In this document: positions 40,459 to 48,528 of the stretch, piece after piece
How positions within the stretch are numbered: the stretch's first letter is position 1
Layout of the letters: every line of letters begins with the position of its first letter
Assembly (NCBI GenBank): GCA_963803425.1
Contig: CAWDMA010000003.1
Span: forward strand, 248,001-312,000
DNA length: 64,000 nucleotides
Origin: DASPWW01 sp963803425
GTDB lineage: Bacteria; Actinomycetota; Thermoleophilia; Solirubrobacterales; 70-9
Reading direction: 5' to 3'
The notes under the pieces: generated by a model
Databases searched by the model: none
What the model was told of the DNA's origin: nothing
Seen by the model: the letters and a program-made list of their open reading frames with translations, nothing else
Program-made: the position numbers and the translations under genes

Positions 40459-42180
40459 GTGCGCGACCTCACACTCACCGACCGGCTCGAAGCTCTCGCC
40501 GCCGAGGCTCGAGAGCGCATGCGCGAGCTGGTCCGCTCGGGCGAGGAGGTCCCCTTCGAGGTGGTCGGACCCGGCCAGGGTTCGCCCTTCTGCCAGTACG
40601 CGCCGCAGACGGATCGCTTCGTGCGCGAGCACGCCGCGCTGATCGCCGCGCTGCCCGGCTTCGGGGCAGCGAGCAGCGCGATCAGGGAGGCGTCGCTCGC
40701 CGAGCCGTACCTGGAGCAGCTGGGCGAGCCGATACCCCCGGGAGCGAACCAGCGGTCGGAGGCCGCGGCCGTCTCGTTCCTGGCTCGCCTGTGGGAGGGC
40801 TGCTCAGACTTCTCGCTGGAGGGCGACCGCGTCCAGCGCGCGATCGCCGAGCTGGAGCAATCCGGTGAGTCCGCATCGGAGGGCGAGGCGGAGGTGGTCG
40901 CGCCGCTGATCGGCTTCCACATGCCGACCACGAAGCTGTCGATCGGCTCCGCGACCCTGATTCGCGCCGACGTCGTCGAGGTCCCCGACGAGGTTCGCCG
41001 TACGGAGGGGACCCGGCGCGGGGCGTGGGAGCCGCAGTTCCTGGCTGTCGTGCGAGCGCCCAATCCGGGCGTCGCGGCGGCGGAGCAGGGCGGCGGCGAG
41101 GTCTCGCCCGGGGCGGCGTTGCGCGAGCTGATCACGATCCTGCGTCTGTTCAAGCCGGGTGGCGTCGGGCTGGGGCCGTACGCGTGGGCCCGGACTCCTG
41201 GCGACCGGTGGCGCCGGCTCGCCACCGGGGCTGCGCAGCCGCGCCCCGGCGAGTACCGGCTCACCGACACGGAGCTCGGCGACCTGGCGGCGATGGCGCG
41301 AACCGTCGAGCTCGGCTCGGTCGGGGTGGCCGCGTCGAGGGCGATCTCCCGCTTTGAGGCGGGCCTGGAGCGGCCGGCCCTGCTCGAGGCGCTCAGCGAC
41401 TACGTGCTGTCGCTGCGTTGCCTACTCGACGGCGGCGGGCCGGCGGGCGTCGGCCTGGCGATGCGGGCGGCGGCGCTCGCCGCCGAGCCGACCGAGCGCG
41501 ATTCGGTTCGGACCGAGGTGGAGCGCGCCGTCGCCCTGGAGCAGAGCCTGATGCGCGGGGAGCTGCCCGCGGGCGGCGGTGGGGAGCAGCCGCTCGAGGT
41601 GGCGGCGGCGTTCGAGCAGCGGATCCGCGGGCTGCTCAGGGCGGCGGCCGCAGAGCGCCGCGGCGACGACCTTCGGGTCGCCGCCGACGAGGCGCTGCTC
41701 GACGAGGGGATGTCGGCCGGGGAGGGCTCGGTCGGGATCCGCGGCGAGACAGCCGAGTGGGGGGCGATCGACCCGGAGTCGTCTCCCGTCGAGGCCTTCG
41801 AGGTGCCCGAGATCAAGCTCGACGACACCCGCGTGACTACTAGCGAGGAGGAGACGATCGTGATCGAGCCGTCGCCGGAAATGCAGGAGATCGAGTCCGA
41901 GCAGCCAACCAGGGTGCTTATGGGACACGAAACCCCTGCAAAGCAGGACACTGAGGACGAGGACCGCGACCAGGCCCCGCCCGACTGGCTGACCGAGGTC
42001 GGCGGGCGCGGCGAGACGATCGAGTGGCCGGAGCGCCCGGAGGCGCTGCGCCTGCTCGACCAGCGGCCCGCTCAGCGCCAGGCGGCACGCCGCCGGGTCC
42101 GGCACCTGTTCCCACGGCCGGAGACGACCGAGTGGCGGGTGGCCGAGCTGCAGTACGACCGCCGCCGCGCCTCCGCCTGA
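40459..42180 (+). CDS. Large acidic protein of unknown function
   Basis: The product has 573 residues, is soluble and shows no signal or membrane segment. I do not recognise the family. Visible parts: a conserved-looking N-terminal block (~35-140, GQGSPFCQYAPQTDRFVREH), a central helical block with RLFKPGGVGLGPYAWART and YVLSLRCLLDGGG (~230-345), which recalls HEPN/Apea-type helical proteins only vaguely, and an acidic low-complexity C-terminal region (~430-510) with EETIVIEPSPEMQEIESEQP. The last 60 residues are basic. GTG 40459 is the proposed start; ATG 40518 is an alternative. It stands alone between divergent MFS and convergent ArsA genes. Confidence 0.6.
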   Translation: MRDLTLTDRLEALAAEARERMRELVRSGEEVPFEVVGPGQGSPFCQYAPQTDRFVREHAALIAALPGFGAASSAIREASLAEPYLEQLGEPIPPGANQRSEAAAVSFLARLWEGCSDFSLEGDRVQRAIAELEQSGESASEGEAEVVAPLIGFHMPTTKLSIGSATLIRADVVEVPDEVRRTEGTRRGAWEPQFLAVVRAPNPGVAAAEQGGGEVSPGAALRELITILRLFKPGGVGLGPYAWARTPGDRWRRLATGAAQPRPGEYRLTDTELGDLAAMARTVELGSVGVAASRAISRFEAGLERPALLEALSDYVLSLRCLLDGGGPAGVGLAMRAAALAAEPTERDSVRTEVERAVALEQSLMRGELPAGGGGEQPLEVAAAFEQRIRGLLRAAAAERRGDDLRVAADEALLDEGMSAGEGSVGIRGETAEWGAIDPESSPVEAFEVPEIKLDDTRVTTSEEETIVIEPSPEMQEIESEQPTRVLMGHETPAKQDTEDEDRDQAPPDWLTEVGGRGETIEWPERPEALRLLDQRPAQRQAARRRVRHLFPRPETTEWRVAELQYDRRRASA

Positions 42181-42186
42181 ACAAGT

Positions 42187-42224
42187 CCCGCGGCGTGCTC
42201 CGCTTCGCGTCCGCGCGCCGCGGG
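42187..42224 (+). repeat. Palindromic element, type B (copy 1)
   Basis: Arms CCCGCGGCG (42187-42195) and CGCCGCGGG (42216-42224) enclose the loop TGCTCCGCTTCGCGTCCGCG, a variant of the type A loop with three changes. It starts seven bases after a stop codon and is the first unit of a tandem expansion. Confidence 0.8.
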
Positions 42225-42289
42225 GTCGCCGCTTCGCGTCCGCGCGTCGCGGGGTCGCCGCTTCGCGTCCGCGCGTCGCGGGGTCGCCG
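42203..42289 (+). repeat. 29-bp tandem array derived from the palindromic element
   Basis: Three consecutive 29-base units (starts 42203, 42232, 42261) begin with CTTCGCGTCCGCGCG and end with CGCGGGGTCGCCG. They differ at one base (c/t). The unit comprises the 3' half of the loop, the right arm and its flank. It fills the gap between two convergent genes. Confidence 0.85.
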
Positions 42290-42292
42290 GTG

Positions 42293-43444
42293 CTACCGGG
42301 ATGCTGCGAGGGCCTCGCGCTCAGCGCCGGACGCGAACAGGTACTCGTTGATCTCCATCAGGCCGGCGAGGTCGTGCACGTCGTGGTCGAGGTACGGGAC
42401 CTTGATCACGGGTCGGCCGCGGAGCTCGTTCCCGAGTCTGTCGATGTTGCGGCGGTCGCGCGCCGCGAGCGCCGCGTAGTCGCTCAGGTTGGCCGCCGCG
42501 CGGGCGGCGAGGTCGGCGTCCCGCAGCGGCCCCGCCAGCGCCGCCGTGATCCCGTCCTCGTCGCCCGGGTCGAGCTCCTCCTCGTAGTGGACCTTGTTCA
42601 CGATCACTCCCCCGAACGGCATCTGCGCCTCGACCAGCCGCCGGTGGAAGTAGACGGCCTCCTCGATCGGCTCGCCCTGCGGCCCGCACACGACCAGGAA
42701 CGAGGTGCCGGGATCGGTGAGCAGCTCGTTGACGCGCTTGGCGCGCTCCTGGAACCCGCCGACCATCCCGCTGAACGCCTGGAAGAACTCCGAGATGTCC
42801 TCGAGCAGGTCCACCCCCGTGATCCGGCGCAGGACCGAGAACATCATCGAGCTGCCCCTCCCCAGCAGCCGCATCCCGAGCCCCGTCGGCCGCATGAACA
42901 ACTGCAGCGAGCGGCCCTCGATGAACTGCGTGAGCCGCTTCGGAGCGTCGAGGAAGTCGAGCGCGTTCCGCGTCGGAGGGGTGTCGAGCACGAGCAGGTC
43001 GTAGCGGGCCTCCTGGTGCAGCTCGAACAGGCGCTCCATCGCCATGTACTCCTGGGAGCCGGCGAGCGCGTTCGAGAGCTGCTTGTAGATCCGGTTGTCG
43101 AGGACCCGGTCACGCGTCTGGATGTCGGGCGCGTGCCGGGCGATCAGCTCGTCGAAGGTCGCCTTCGCATCCAGCATCATCGCCCACAGCTCGCCGCCGC
43201 CGGTGTCCAGCCCCTGCTCGGTGAACAGAGCGGGGTCGACCCGCCGCTCGGTGTTGCCGAGCTCGGGCAGCCCCAGCGAGTCCGCGAGCCGCTTTGCCGG
43301 ATCGATCGTCAGCACCGCCACCTTCTTGCCCCGTGCAGCCATCCCCACCGCGATCGCCGCCGATGTCGTCGTCTTGCCGACCCCGCCCGAGCCCGCGCAG
43401 ATGCACACACCCTTTCCCTGGAGCAGATCCGGGACGCTCGCCAT
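42293..43444 (-). CDS. ArsA-family ATPase, second of a pair
   Basis: The product is 383 residues. ICAGSGGVGKTTTSAAIAVG is a complete deviant Walker A of the ArsA/Get3 type, VLTIDPAKRLADSLGLPEL is switch I, and YDLLVLDTPPTRNALDFLD Walker B. The pair of adjacent ArsA-like genes recalls mycobacterial Rv3679/Rv3680, whose products form a heteromeric ATPase complex. No arsenite-binding Cys cluster is evident, so arsenic efflux is unlikely. ATG 43444 overlaps the stop of the first ATPase gene (TGATG). Confidence 0.88.
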   Translation of the reverse strand: MASVPDLLQGKGVCICAGSGGVGKTTTSAAIAVGMAARGKKVAVLTIDPAKRLADSLGLPELGNTERRVDPALFTEQGLDTGGGELWAMMLDAKATFDELIARHAPDIQTRDRVLDNRIYKQLSNALAGSQEYMAMERLFELHQEARYDLLVLDTPPTRNALDFLDAPKRLTQFIEGRSLQLFMRPTGLGMRLLGRGSSMMFSVLRRITGVDLLEDISEFFQAFSGMVGGFQERAKRVNELLTDPGTSFLVVCGPQGEPIEEAVYFHRRLVEAQMPFGGVIVNKVHYEEELDPGDEDGITAALAGPLRDADLAARAAANLSDYAALAARDRRNIDRLGNELRGRPVIKVPYLDHDVHDLAGLMEINEYLFASGAEREALAASR

Positions 43445-44370
43445 CAGCTCGCCCCCACCCGCTCGGCGAGCTGCTCGATCGCGGCCTCGCCGAGCTCGGG
43501 GTCGAACACGAACGGGAGCGTCCTGACCGGGGCCGAGACCAGCCCGCGGAGCCGCTCCAGCTGCTCCCTGTGGGAGGACGCCCGGCGCCGCTCCGAGAGC
43601 GCCGCCCGGATCGCTGCCCGCGGCGGGCCGTGGACCGCATCGGCGGCGCGCTCCAGATGCTCCGCGTCCTCGGCCGAGAACCGCTCCGGGTAGACGGCGT
43701 TCATCAGCACCTCGTCCACCGCGACGCCGACCGCCCCGGTGAGCTCGCGCTCGAGCAGCTCGGCCTCGTTCACAGGCATCTCCTCGGGCAGCGAGACGAT
43801 CACGGCGCCGGTCCGCCCGTGATCGGTGAAGTACCGGTCGAGCGCCTCCGCCTGGGAGCGGATCGGCCCGACCCGGGCGATCGACCCGAACGTGCGGGGC
43901 GTCTGCAGCAGCCCGATCCCGTGCCCGGTCGCCGGCGCGTCGACGATCACGAGGTCGTACTCGCGCCCTCCCTTCGTGCGGCGGTCGGGCTGGGCGAGCT
44001 CCCACACCTTCCCGATCGTGACCAGCTCCTTGAGGCCGGGGGTCGCGGCGGCGAGCAGCGTGAACACCCGGCTCCGGGACAGCATCTCGCCCATCGCCCG
44101 GACCGGCGCCTGGATCGTCAGGTACTCGCGCAGCGAGTGGTCGGGGTCGATCGAGATCGTCCACAGGCGCTCGCGCATCTCGACCTCGTGGAATCCGACC
44201 TCGGCGCGCCGGAACACGCGCGAGGTGTGCTCCTGGGAGGCGACCTCGGCGACGATCGTGCGCATTCCGCGGCGCGAGGCCGCCACCCCCAGCGCCAGCG
44301 CGACCGTGGAGCGGCCGACGCCGCCCTTGCCGGTGACGAACAGGAGTCGCTTCTGAAGCGGATCCGACAT
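43444..44370 (-). CDS. ArsA-family ATPase, first of a pair, P-loop Lys replaced by Arg
   Basis: The product is 308 residues. The P-loop reads LLFVTGKGGVGRSTVALALG: the signature Lys near the start is kept, but the Lys before Ser/Thr is Arg. Switch and Walker B regions follow (IVAEVASQEHTSRVFRRAEV, EYDLVIVDAPATGHGIGLLQ). It should dimerise with the downstream ATPase and may be the weaker or regulatory site. The upstream region holds one palindromic element and the divergent parA gene. Confidence 0.85.
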   Translation of the reverse strand: MSDPLQKRLLFVTGKGGVGRSTVALALGVAASRRGMRTIVAEVASQEHTSRVFRRAEVGFHEVEMRERLWTISIDPDHSLREYLTIQAPVRAMGEMLSRSRVFTLLAAATPGLKELVTIGKVWELAQPDRRTKGGREYDLVIVDAPATGHGIGLLQTPRTFGSIARVGPIRSQAEALDRYFTDHGRTGAVIVSLPEEMPVNEAELLERELTGAVGVAVDEVLMNAVYPERFSAEDAEHLERAADAVHGPPRAAIRAALSERRRASSHREQLERLRGLVSAPVRTLPFVFDPELGEAAIEQLAERVGAS

Positions 44371-44390
44371 CGAGCCATTGAATCAATCGT

Positions 44391-44421
44391 GCAACGTGCT
44401 CCGCTTCGCGTCCGCAGTTGC
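44391..44421 (+). repeat. Palindromic element, type B (copy 2, degenerate arms)
   Basis: GCAAC (44391-44395) and GTTGC (44417-44421) flank GTGCTCCGCTTCGCGTCCGC plus one base. The arms are shorter and partly mismatched outside this core. It lies between the divergent starts of the ArsA and ParA genes. Confidence 0.7.
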
Positions 44422-44512
44422 GCGGTCACCGCCGGGACGGGCGTCCGATACGGGTGCAACCCTCTTGTACGCGGGAGGAAACCGCGGGCAGCCTGCGAAT
44501 AGGCCCCCCTAG

Positions 44513-45517
44513 ATGGGCATTTCTGCGTTCGCATCTGGCTCTGCATCCGGCGTCGCACAGGCGGCCGGGACGGTCGCGCGCGCCGCCGGGGTCGCCGTCG
44601 GCGACGCCGACCGGATCACCGCCGCCGAGGCGATCGCTCCGACCCGCGAGCGTCCGAAGTCCAAGGACTCGGCCAAGGGCAAGAAGGGGAAGGGCAAGAA
44701 GGGCAAGCGGACGGCGGAGAAGTCCGGCAAGGGCAAGACCGGGCGGAAGCGAAGCGGCGACGCGAACGTGATCGCGTTCGCGAACCAGAAGGGCGGCGTC
44801 GCGAAGACGACCACGACCCTGAACCTCGCGGTCGCCTTCAAGGAGGCCGGCTACAACGTGCTCGCGGTCGACCTCGACCCGCAGGGCAACCTGACGATGA
44901 GCCAGGGCGTCGACCCCGACAAGGTCCAGAAGAGCATGTACGACGTGCTGGTCGAGCGGACGCCGATCAGCGAGGTGATCCAGGCCCGCGAGATCGACCT
45001 CGCGGTCGCCTCGATCGACCTGGCCGGCGCCGAGATCGCGATGAGCACTCAGATCGGCCGGGAGCGCGCCCTGGAGAAGGCGCTGGCCGAGGTGATCGAC
45101 GACTACGACTTCGTCTGCATCGACACGCCGCCCAGCCTCGGGCTGCTCACCGTGAACGCGCTCACCGCGGCCAACCGGGTGATCGTCCCGGTCCAATGCG
45201 AGTATCTCTCGATGCGCGGGCTGGTCCAGCTCCAGAACACGCTGGCGATGATTCGGGAGAACCTCAACCCCGGGGTGGAGCTGGAGGGGATCCTGCCGAC
45301 GATGCTCGACTCCCGCACCGTGCACGCCACCGAGGCGGTCGAGATCCTCGAGGAGAACTTCGGCGACCTGGTGTTCAAGTCACGGATCCGGAAGGCGATC
45401 AAGTTCGCGGAGGCACCGGTGCGGGGGGCGTCGGTGCTCAAATACGATCCGAAGGGGAATGCGGCCAAGTACTACCGCGACTTGGCGAAGGAGGTGCTGA
45501 GCAATGGCGCGTCGTGA
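44513..45517 (+). CDS. parA: ParA/Soj-family ATPase with basic N-terminal extension
   Basis: The product is 334 residues. The ATPase part begins near residue 86: VIAFANQKGGVAKTTTTLNL is a deviant Walker A with Ala in place of the second Gly, VLAVDLDPQGNLTMSQGVDP is the A' motif, and DFVCIDTPPSLGLLTVNAL Walker B. The N-terminal ~85 residues are unusual: Ala/Gly-rich, then a Lys/Gly cluster (KGKKGKGKKGKRTAEKSGKG) suited to non-specific DNA or polyanion contact. Its 3' end overlaps the ftsZ start by 14 bases, which suggests a role in positioning division rather than, or besides, chromosome segregation. No parB gene is seen. Confidence 0.88.
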   Translation: MGISAFASGSASGVAQAAGTVARAAGVAVGDADRITAAEAIAPTRERPKSKDSAKGKKGKGKKGKRTAEKSGKGKTGRKRSGDANVIAFANQKGGVAKTTTTLNLAVAFKEAGYNVLAVDLDPQGNLTMSQGVDPDKVQKSMYDVLVERTPISEVIQAREIDLAVASIDLAGAEIAMSTQIGRERALEKALAEVIDDYDFVCIDTPPSLGLLTVNALTAANRVIVPVQCEYLSMRGLVQLQNTLAMIRENLNPGVELEGILPTMLDSRTVHATEAVEILEENFGDLVFKSRIRKAIKFAEAPVRGASVLKYDPKGNAAKYYRDLAKEVLSNGAS

Positions 45518-46988
45518 CCGCGCCAGCATGCGGGAGGGCCCGCTCGCCGACCTTTTCCGGTCCACCGTCGACGACGAGACCACCGAGCCCGAGGCGCCCG
45601 CTCCGGAGGCCGAGGCCGAGACGGAGGATGCCGCCGAGCCGGGCGCCGTCGTGGAGCAGGACGCGAGCGAGCGGACCACCCCGCCGGAGCCCGAGGAGCT
45701 CACCGTGTACCGGCTCCAGGACGAGGACGAGCACCCCGAGATGCTCGACGGCGGCACCGCCGAACCCGTCGCCGAGAGCGAGCCGGCCGGGGACAGGGAG
45801 CGCTTGCGCGAGATCTTCGTCGAGGGCGAGGGCGGGCGCGAGCCCACCTACGGCCGCACGGAACCCGCGCCGTCGCGCGGGTTCGCCACCCAGGGCGCGC
45901 CGATCCCGGTGATCCGCGTCGTCGGCGTGGGCGGCGCCGGCGTCAACGCCGTCAACCGGATGGTCGACGCCGGGATCACCGGTGTCGAGTTCCTCGCGAT
46001 CAACACCGACCTTCAGTCGCTGCAGCAGTCCACCGCCGACGTCACCGTCCACATCGGGGGCGAGGTGACCCGCGGGCTCGGCTCCGGGTCCGACTCGTCG
46101 CTCGGCTACCGGGCCGCGTTCGAGGAGCAGGACAAGATCAAGCGCCTGCTGAAGGGGTCCGACATGGTCTTCGTCACCGCCGGGGCGGGCGGCGGCACCG
46201 GCACCGGCGCCGCCCCGGTGGTCGCCCGGCTCGCGCAGACCGTCGGCGCGCTCACCGTCGGGATCGTCACCCGCCCGTTCGGGTTCGAGGGCACGCGCCG
46301 GGCGAGCCAGGCCGATGAGGGGATCGAGGCGCTCAGCGAGGAGGTCGACACGCTGATCGTGGTCCCGAACGAGCGACTGCTCTCGGTGCTGTCCCGGAAC
46401 ACCTCGATGATTGAGGCGTTCCGCGTCGCCGACGACGTGTTGCGCCAGGGCGTGCAGGGGATCGCCGATCTGGTCACCCTGCCGGCGCTGATCAACCTCG
46501 ACTTCGCGGACGTGCGCACGATCATGCGCGAGGCCGGCCCCGCGATCCTCGGGATCGGGATGGGGACCGGCGACAGCCGGGCGGTGTTCGCCGCGGAGCG
46601 GGCCGTCTCCTCGCCGCTGCTCGACGCCTCGGTGGACGGCGCCCGGTCGATCCTGCTCTCGATCACGGGCGGCACGGACCTGTCGCTGATCGAGGTCTCA
46701 GAGGCGGCCCGGGTGATCCAGGAGGCCGCCCATCCCGACGCCAACATCATCTTCGGCGCAAACGTCGACGAGGAGCTCGGCGAGCAGGTGTGGGTGACGG
46801 TGATCGCGACCCGGTTCGACGCGCGCGGTCGCCGCGCCGACTTCGCCGGTCGCCGCGCCCGTCGCGAGCGCACCTCGGAGCTGCCGCCGTCTCGGCCGGT
46901 GCGCCGCTCCAGTAGCGCCGCCTCGCCCGGCGAGCCGCGTCCGCGCGACCTCGGGATCGAGGCGCCGGAGTTCGAGCCAAGCCGATAG
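45504..46988 (+). CDS. ftsZ: FtsZ with long acidic N-terminal extension
   Basis: The product is 494 residues, a tubulin-like GTPase that forms the division ring. The FtsZ core starts at about residue 134: VIRVVGVGGAGVNAVNRMVD, FLAINTDLQSLQQS, tubulin signature AGAGGGTGTGAAPVVA (~229), and T7 loop INLDFADVRTIM with its catalytic Asp pair (~330). The C-terminal tail is basic and ends RDLGIEAPEFEPSR, which resembles the conserved C-terminal peptide. The first 133 residues (GPLADLFRSTVDDETTEPEA and a Glu/Pro-rich stretch) are absent from standard FtsZ. It overlaps parA and is followed directly by a gamma-glutamyltransferase. No dcw-cluster genes are near, so it may be the only ftsZ relocated, or a second copy. 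Confidence 0.9.
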   Translation: MARRDRASMREGPLADLFRSTVDDETTEPEAPAPEAEAETEDAAEPGAVVEQDASERTTPPEPEELTVYRLQDEDEHPEMLDGGTAEPVAESEPAGDRERLREIFVEGEGGREPTYGRTEPAPSRGFATQGAPIPVIRVVGVGGAGVNAVNRMVDAGITGVEFLAINTDLQSLQQSTADVTVHIGGEVTRGLGSGSDSSLGYRAAFEEQDKIKRLLKGSDMVFVTAGAGGGTGTGAAPVVARLAQTVGALTVGIVTRPFGFEGTRRASQADEGIEALSEEVDTLIVVPNERLLSVLSRNTSMIEAFRVADDVLRQGVQGIADLVTLPALINLDFADVRTIMREAGPAILGIGMGTGDSRAVFAAERAVSSPLLDASVDGARSILLSITGGTDLSLIEVSEAARVIQEAAHPDANIIFGANVDEELGEQVWVTVIATRFDARGRRADFAGRRARRERTSELPPSRPVRRSSSAASPGEPRPRDLGIEAPEFEPSR

Positions 46989-48475
46989 CGAGCGCAGGGG
47001 CAATCGCAGCCGGCCATCCCGCCACCGCCGAGGCGGGGGCGCGAGCGCTGCGAGAGGGCGGCAACGCGGTCGACGCCGCGGTATCCGCGGTCCTCACCTC
47101 GTTCGCGGCGGAGAGCCCGCTGACCGGGCTCGGCGCCGGCGGGTTCATGCTCGTCCACACCGCCGAGCAGGACGTCCTTCTCGACTTCTTCGTAGAGGTC
47201 CCGGGGCGGGGAGGCGCCGAGCGCACCTCCGAGCTCGTCCCGCTGTCGGTGATCTTCGACGAGACCCCGCAGGTGTTCAACATCGGCGCGGCGTCGTGCG
47301 GCGTCCCCGGGACTGCGGCCGGGCTCGCCGAGGCGCTCCGACGGTTCGGCTCGATGCCGATGTCGGAGCTGGTCGGCCCGGCGGTCTCGTGCGCGCGCGA
47401 CGGGGTCGTGCTCAACACCCAGCAGGCGTACCTGTTCGAGCTGCTCGAGCCGATCCTGACCGAGTACCCGGAGACGCGGGAGCTGTACGCGCCGGAGGGG
47501 AGGATCCTGCGTGAGGGGGAGACCTTCCGCTTCCCGGAGCTCGCCGACGCGCTGGAACGGTATGCCGCCGAGGGCCCGGAGCCGTTCTACACGGGCGAGA
47601 TCGCCGCCGCTATCGCAGAGTGGGTCGGCGAGCGCGGCGGCACGCTCGGCGTCCAGGATCTCGCCGCGTACGAGCCCGTCGCCAGGGATCCGGTCGGCGC
47701 AGCCTTTCGGGCGCGCGAGGTGCTCACCAACCCGCCGCCGTCCTCGGGCGGGGTGCTGATCGCGCTGTGCCTGGAGCTGCTGGAGCGGCGCGGCGACGCG
47801 GGGGTCGAGGCGATCGTCGCGGCGATGGCCGAGGCCAACCGCGCCCGCACCGAGGCCTTCCACGGGGGCCTGTACGAGGACGGATTCGCGGACCGCTTCC
47901 TCGATCCCTCGCGGCTCGACCGGCTCGGCTCGACGACCCACATCACGGCGGTCGACTCGGACGGCCGGTGCGCCGCGGTCACCTGCTCGAACGGAACCGG
48001 GTCCGGGATGCTCGTCCCGGGGACGGGCGTCCACGTCAACAACATGCTCGGCGAGGAGGACCTCAACCCGCTCGGCTTCCATGCGCTCCCGGAGGGCCGG
48101 CGGATCACCTCGATGATGGCGCCGACGGTCGTGCTATCCGACGGAGAGCTCGTCGCCGGGCTGGGCAGCGGCGGGTCGAACCGGATCCGCTCCGCGATCC
48201 TGCAGGTGATCATCCGGCTGGTCGCCGACGGCCGGCCGGTGAGGGAGGCGGTCGAGGCCGCCCGAGTCCACTTCGAGGACGGGGTCGTACAGGCCGAGCC
48301 GGGGATCGACGACGCACCGCTCGCGGCGCTCGCAGCGGCCGGGTACGGCGTCGTCAGGTGGCAGCGCCCCAACCTGTTCTTCGGCGGCGTCCACGCCGTC
48401 GCCCGCGACCCCGCCACCGGCGCGCTGCAGGGCGGCGGCGACCCCCGCCGCGGCGGCGCCGTAGTCGTCCTCTGA
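46985..48475 (+). CDS. ggt: Gamma-glutamyltransferase family protein, apparent ATA start
   Basis: About 496 residues if read from ATA 46985, which overlaps the ftsZ stop (ATAG). The conserved family N-terminus AIAAGHPATAEAGARALREG and GNAVDAAVSAVLTSFAAESP precedes the first ATG in frame (47147), and no ATG, GTG or TTG lies upstream before the preceding stop. The catalytic Thr region STTHITAVDSDGRCAAVTCS and GSGMLVPGTGVHVNNMLGEE are intact. These Ntn hydrolases cleave or transfer gamma-glutamyl groups. No signal peptide is visible, so it may be cytosolic. A palindromic element follows the stop. Confidence 0.8.
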   Translation: MASAGAIAAGHPATAEAGARALREGGNAVDAAVSAVLTSFAAESPLTGLGAGGFMLVHTAEQDVLLDFFVEVPGRGGAERTSELVPLSVIFDETPQVFNIGAASCGVPGTAAGLAEALRRFGSMPMSELVGPAVSCARDGVVLNTQQAYLFELLEPILTEYPETRELYAPEGRILREGETFRFPELADALERYAAEGPEPFYTGEIAAAIAEWVGERGGTLGVQDLAAYEPVARDPVGAAFRAREVLTNPPPSSGGVLIALCLELLERRGDAGVEAIVAAMAEANRARTEAFHGGLYEDGFADRFLDPSRLDRLGSTTHITAVDSDGRCAAVTCSNGTGSGMLVPGTGVHVNNMLGEEDLNPLGFHALPEGRRITSMMAPTVVLSDGELVAGLGSGGSNRIRSAILQVIIRLVADGRPVREAVEAARVHFEDGVVQAEPGIDDAPLAALAAAGYGVVRWQRPNLFFGGVHAVARDPATGALQGGGDPRRGGAVVVL

Positions 48476-48479
48476 CATT

Positions 48480-48516
48480 CCCGCGACGTGCTCCGCTTCG
48501 CGTCCGCCGTCGCGGG
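48480..48516 (+). repeat. Palindromic element, type B (copy 3)
   Basis: Perfect arms CCCGCGACG (48480-48488) and CGTCGCGGG (48508-48516) around the 19-base loop TGCTCCGCTTCGCGTCCGC. It begins five bases after the ggt stop, in the 53-base gap to the convergent LON-domain gene, where it could double as a terminator hairpin. Confidence 0.85.
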
Positions 48517-48528
48517 CTCGGAAAACCG

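Noticed and set aside
42203..42289. Short CRISPR-like array
   Set aside because: The three 29-bp units are directly adjacent with no spacers, and the unit derives from the palindromic element next to it. There are no cas genes.
42293..44386. Single large minus-strand gene spanning both ArsA ATPases
   Set aside because: The frame of the second ATPase stays open through the first gene by GC-rich chance; the first ATPase is clearly encoded in another frame and the two overlap by TGATG.
47147..48475. Gamma-glutamyltransferase starting at ATG 47147
   Set aside because: This start would delete the conserved N-terminal strand and helix of the Ntn fold encoded upstream in the same frame.
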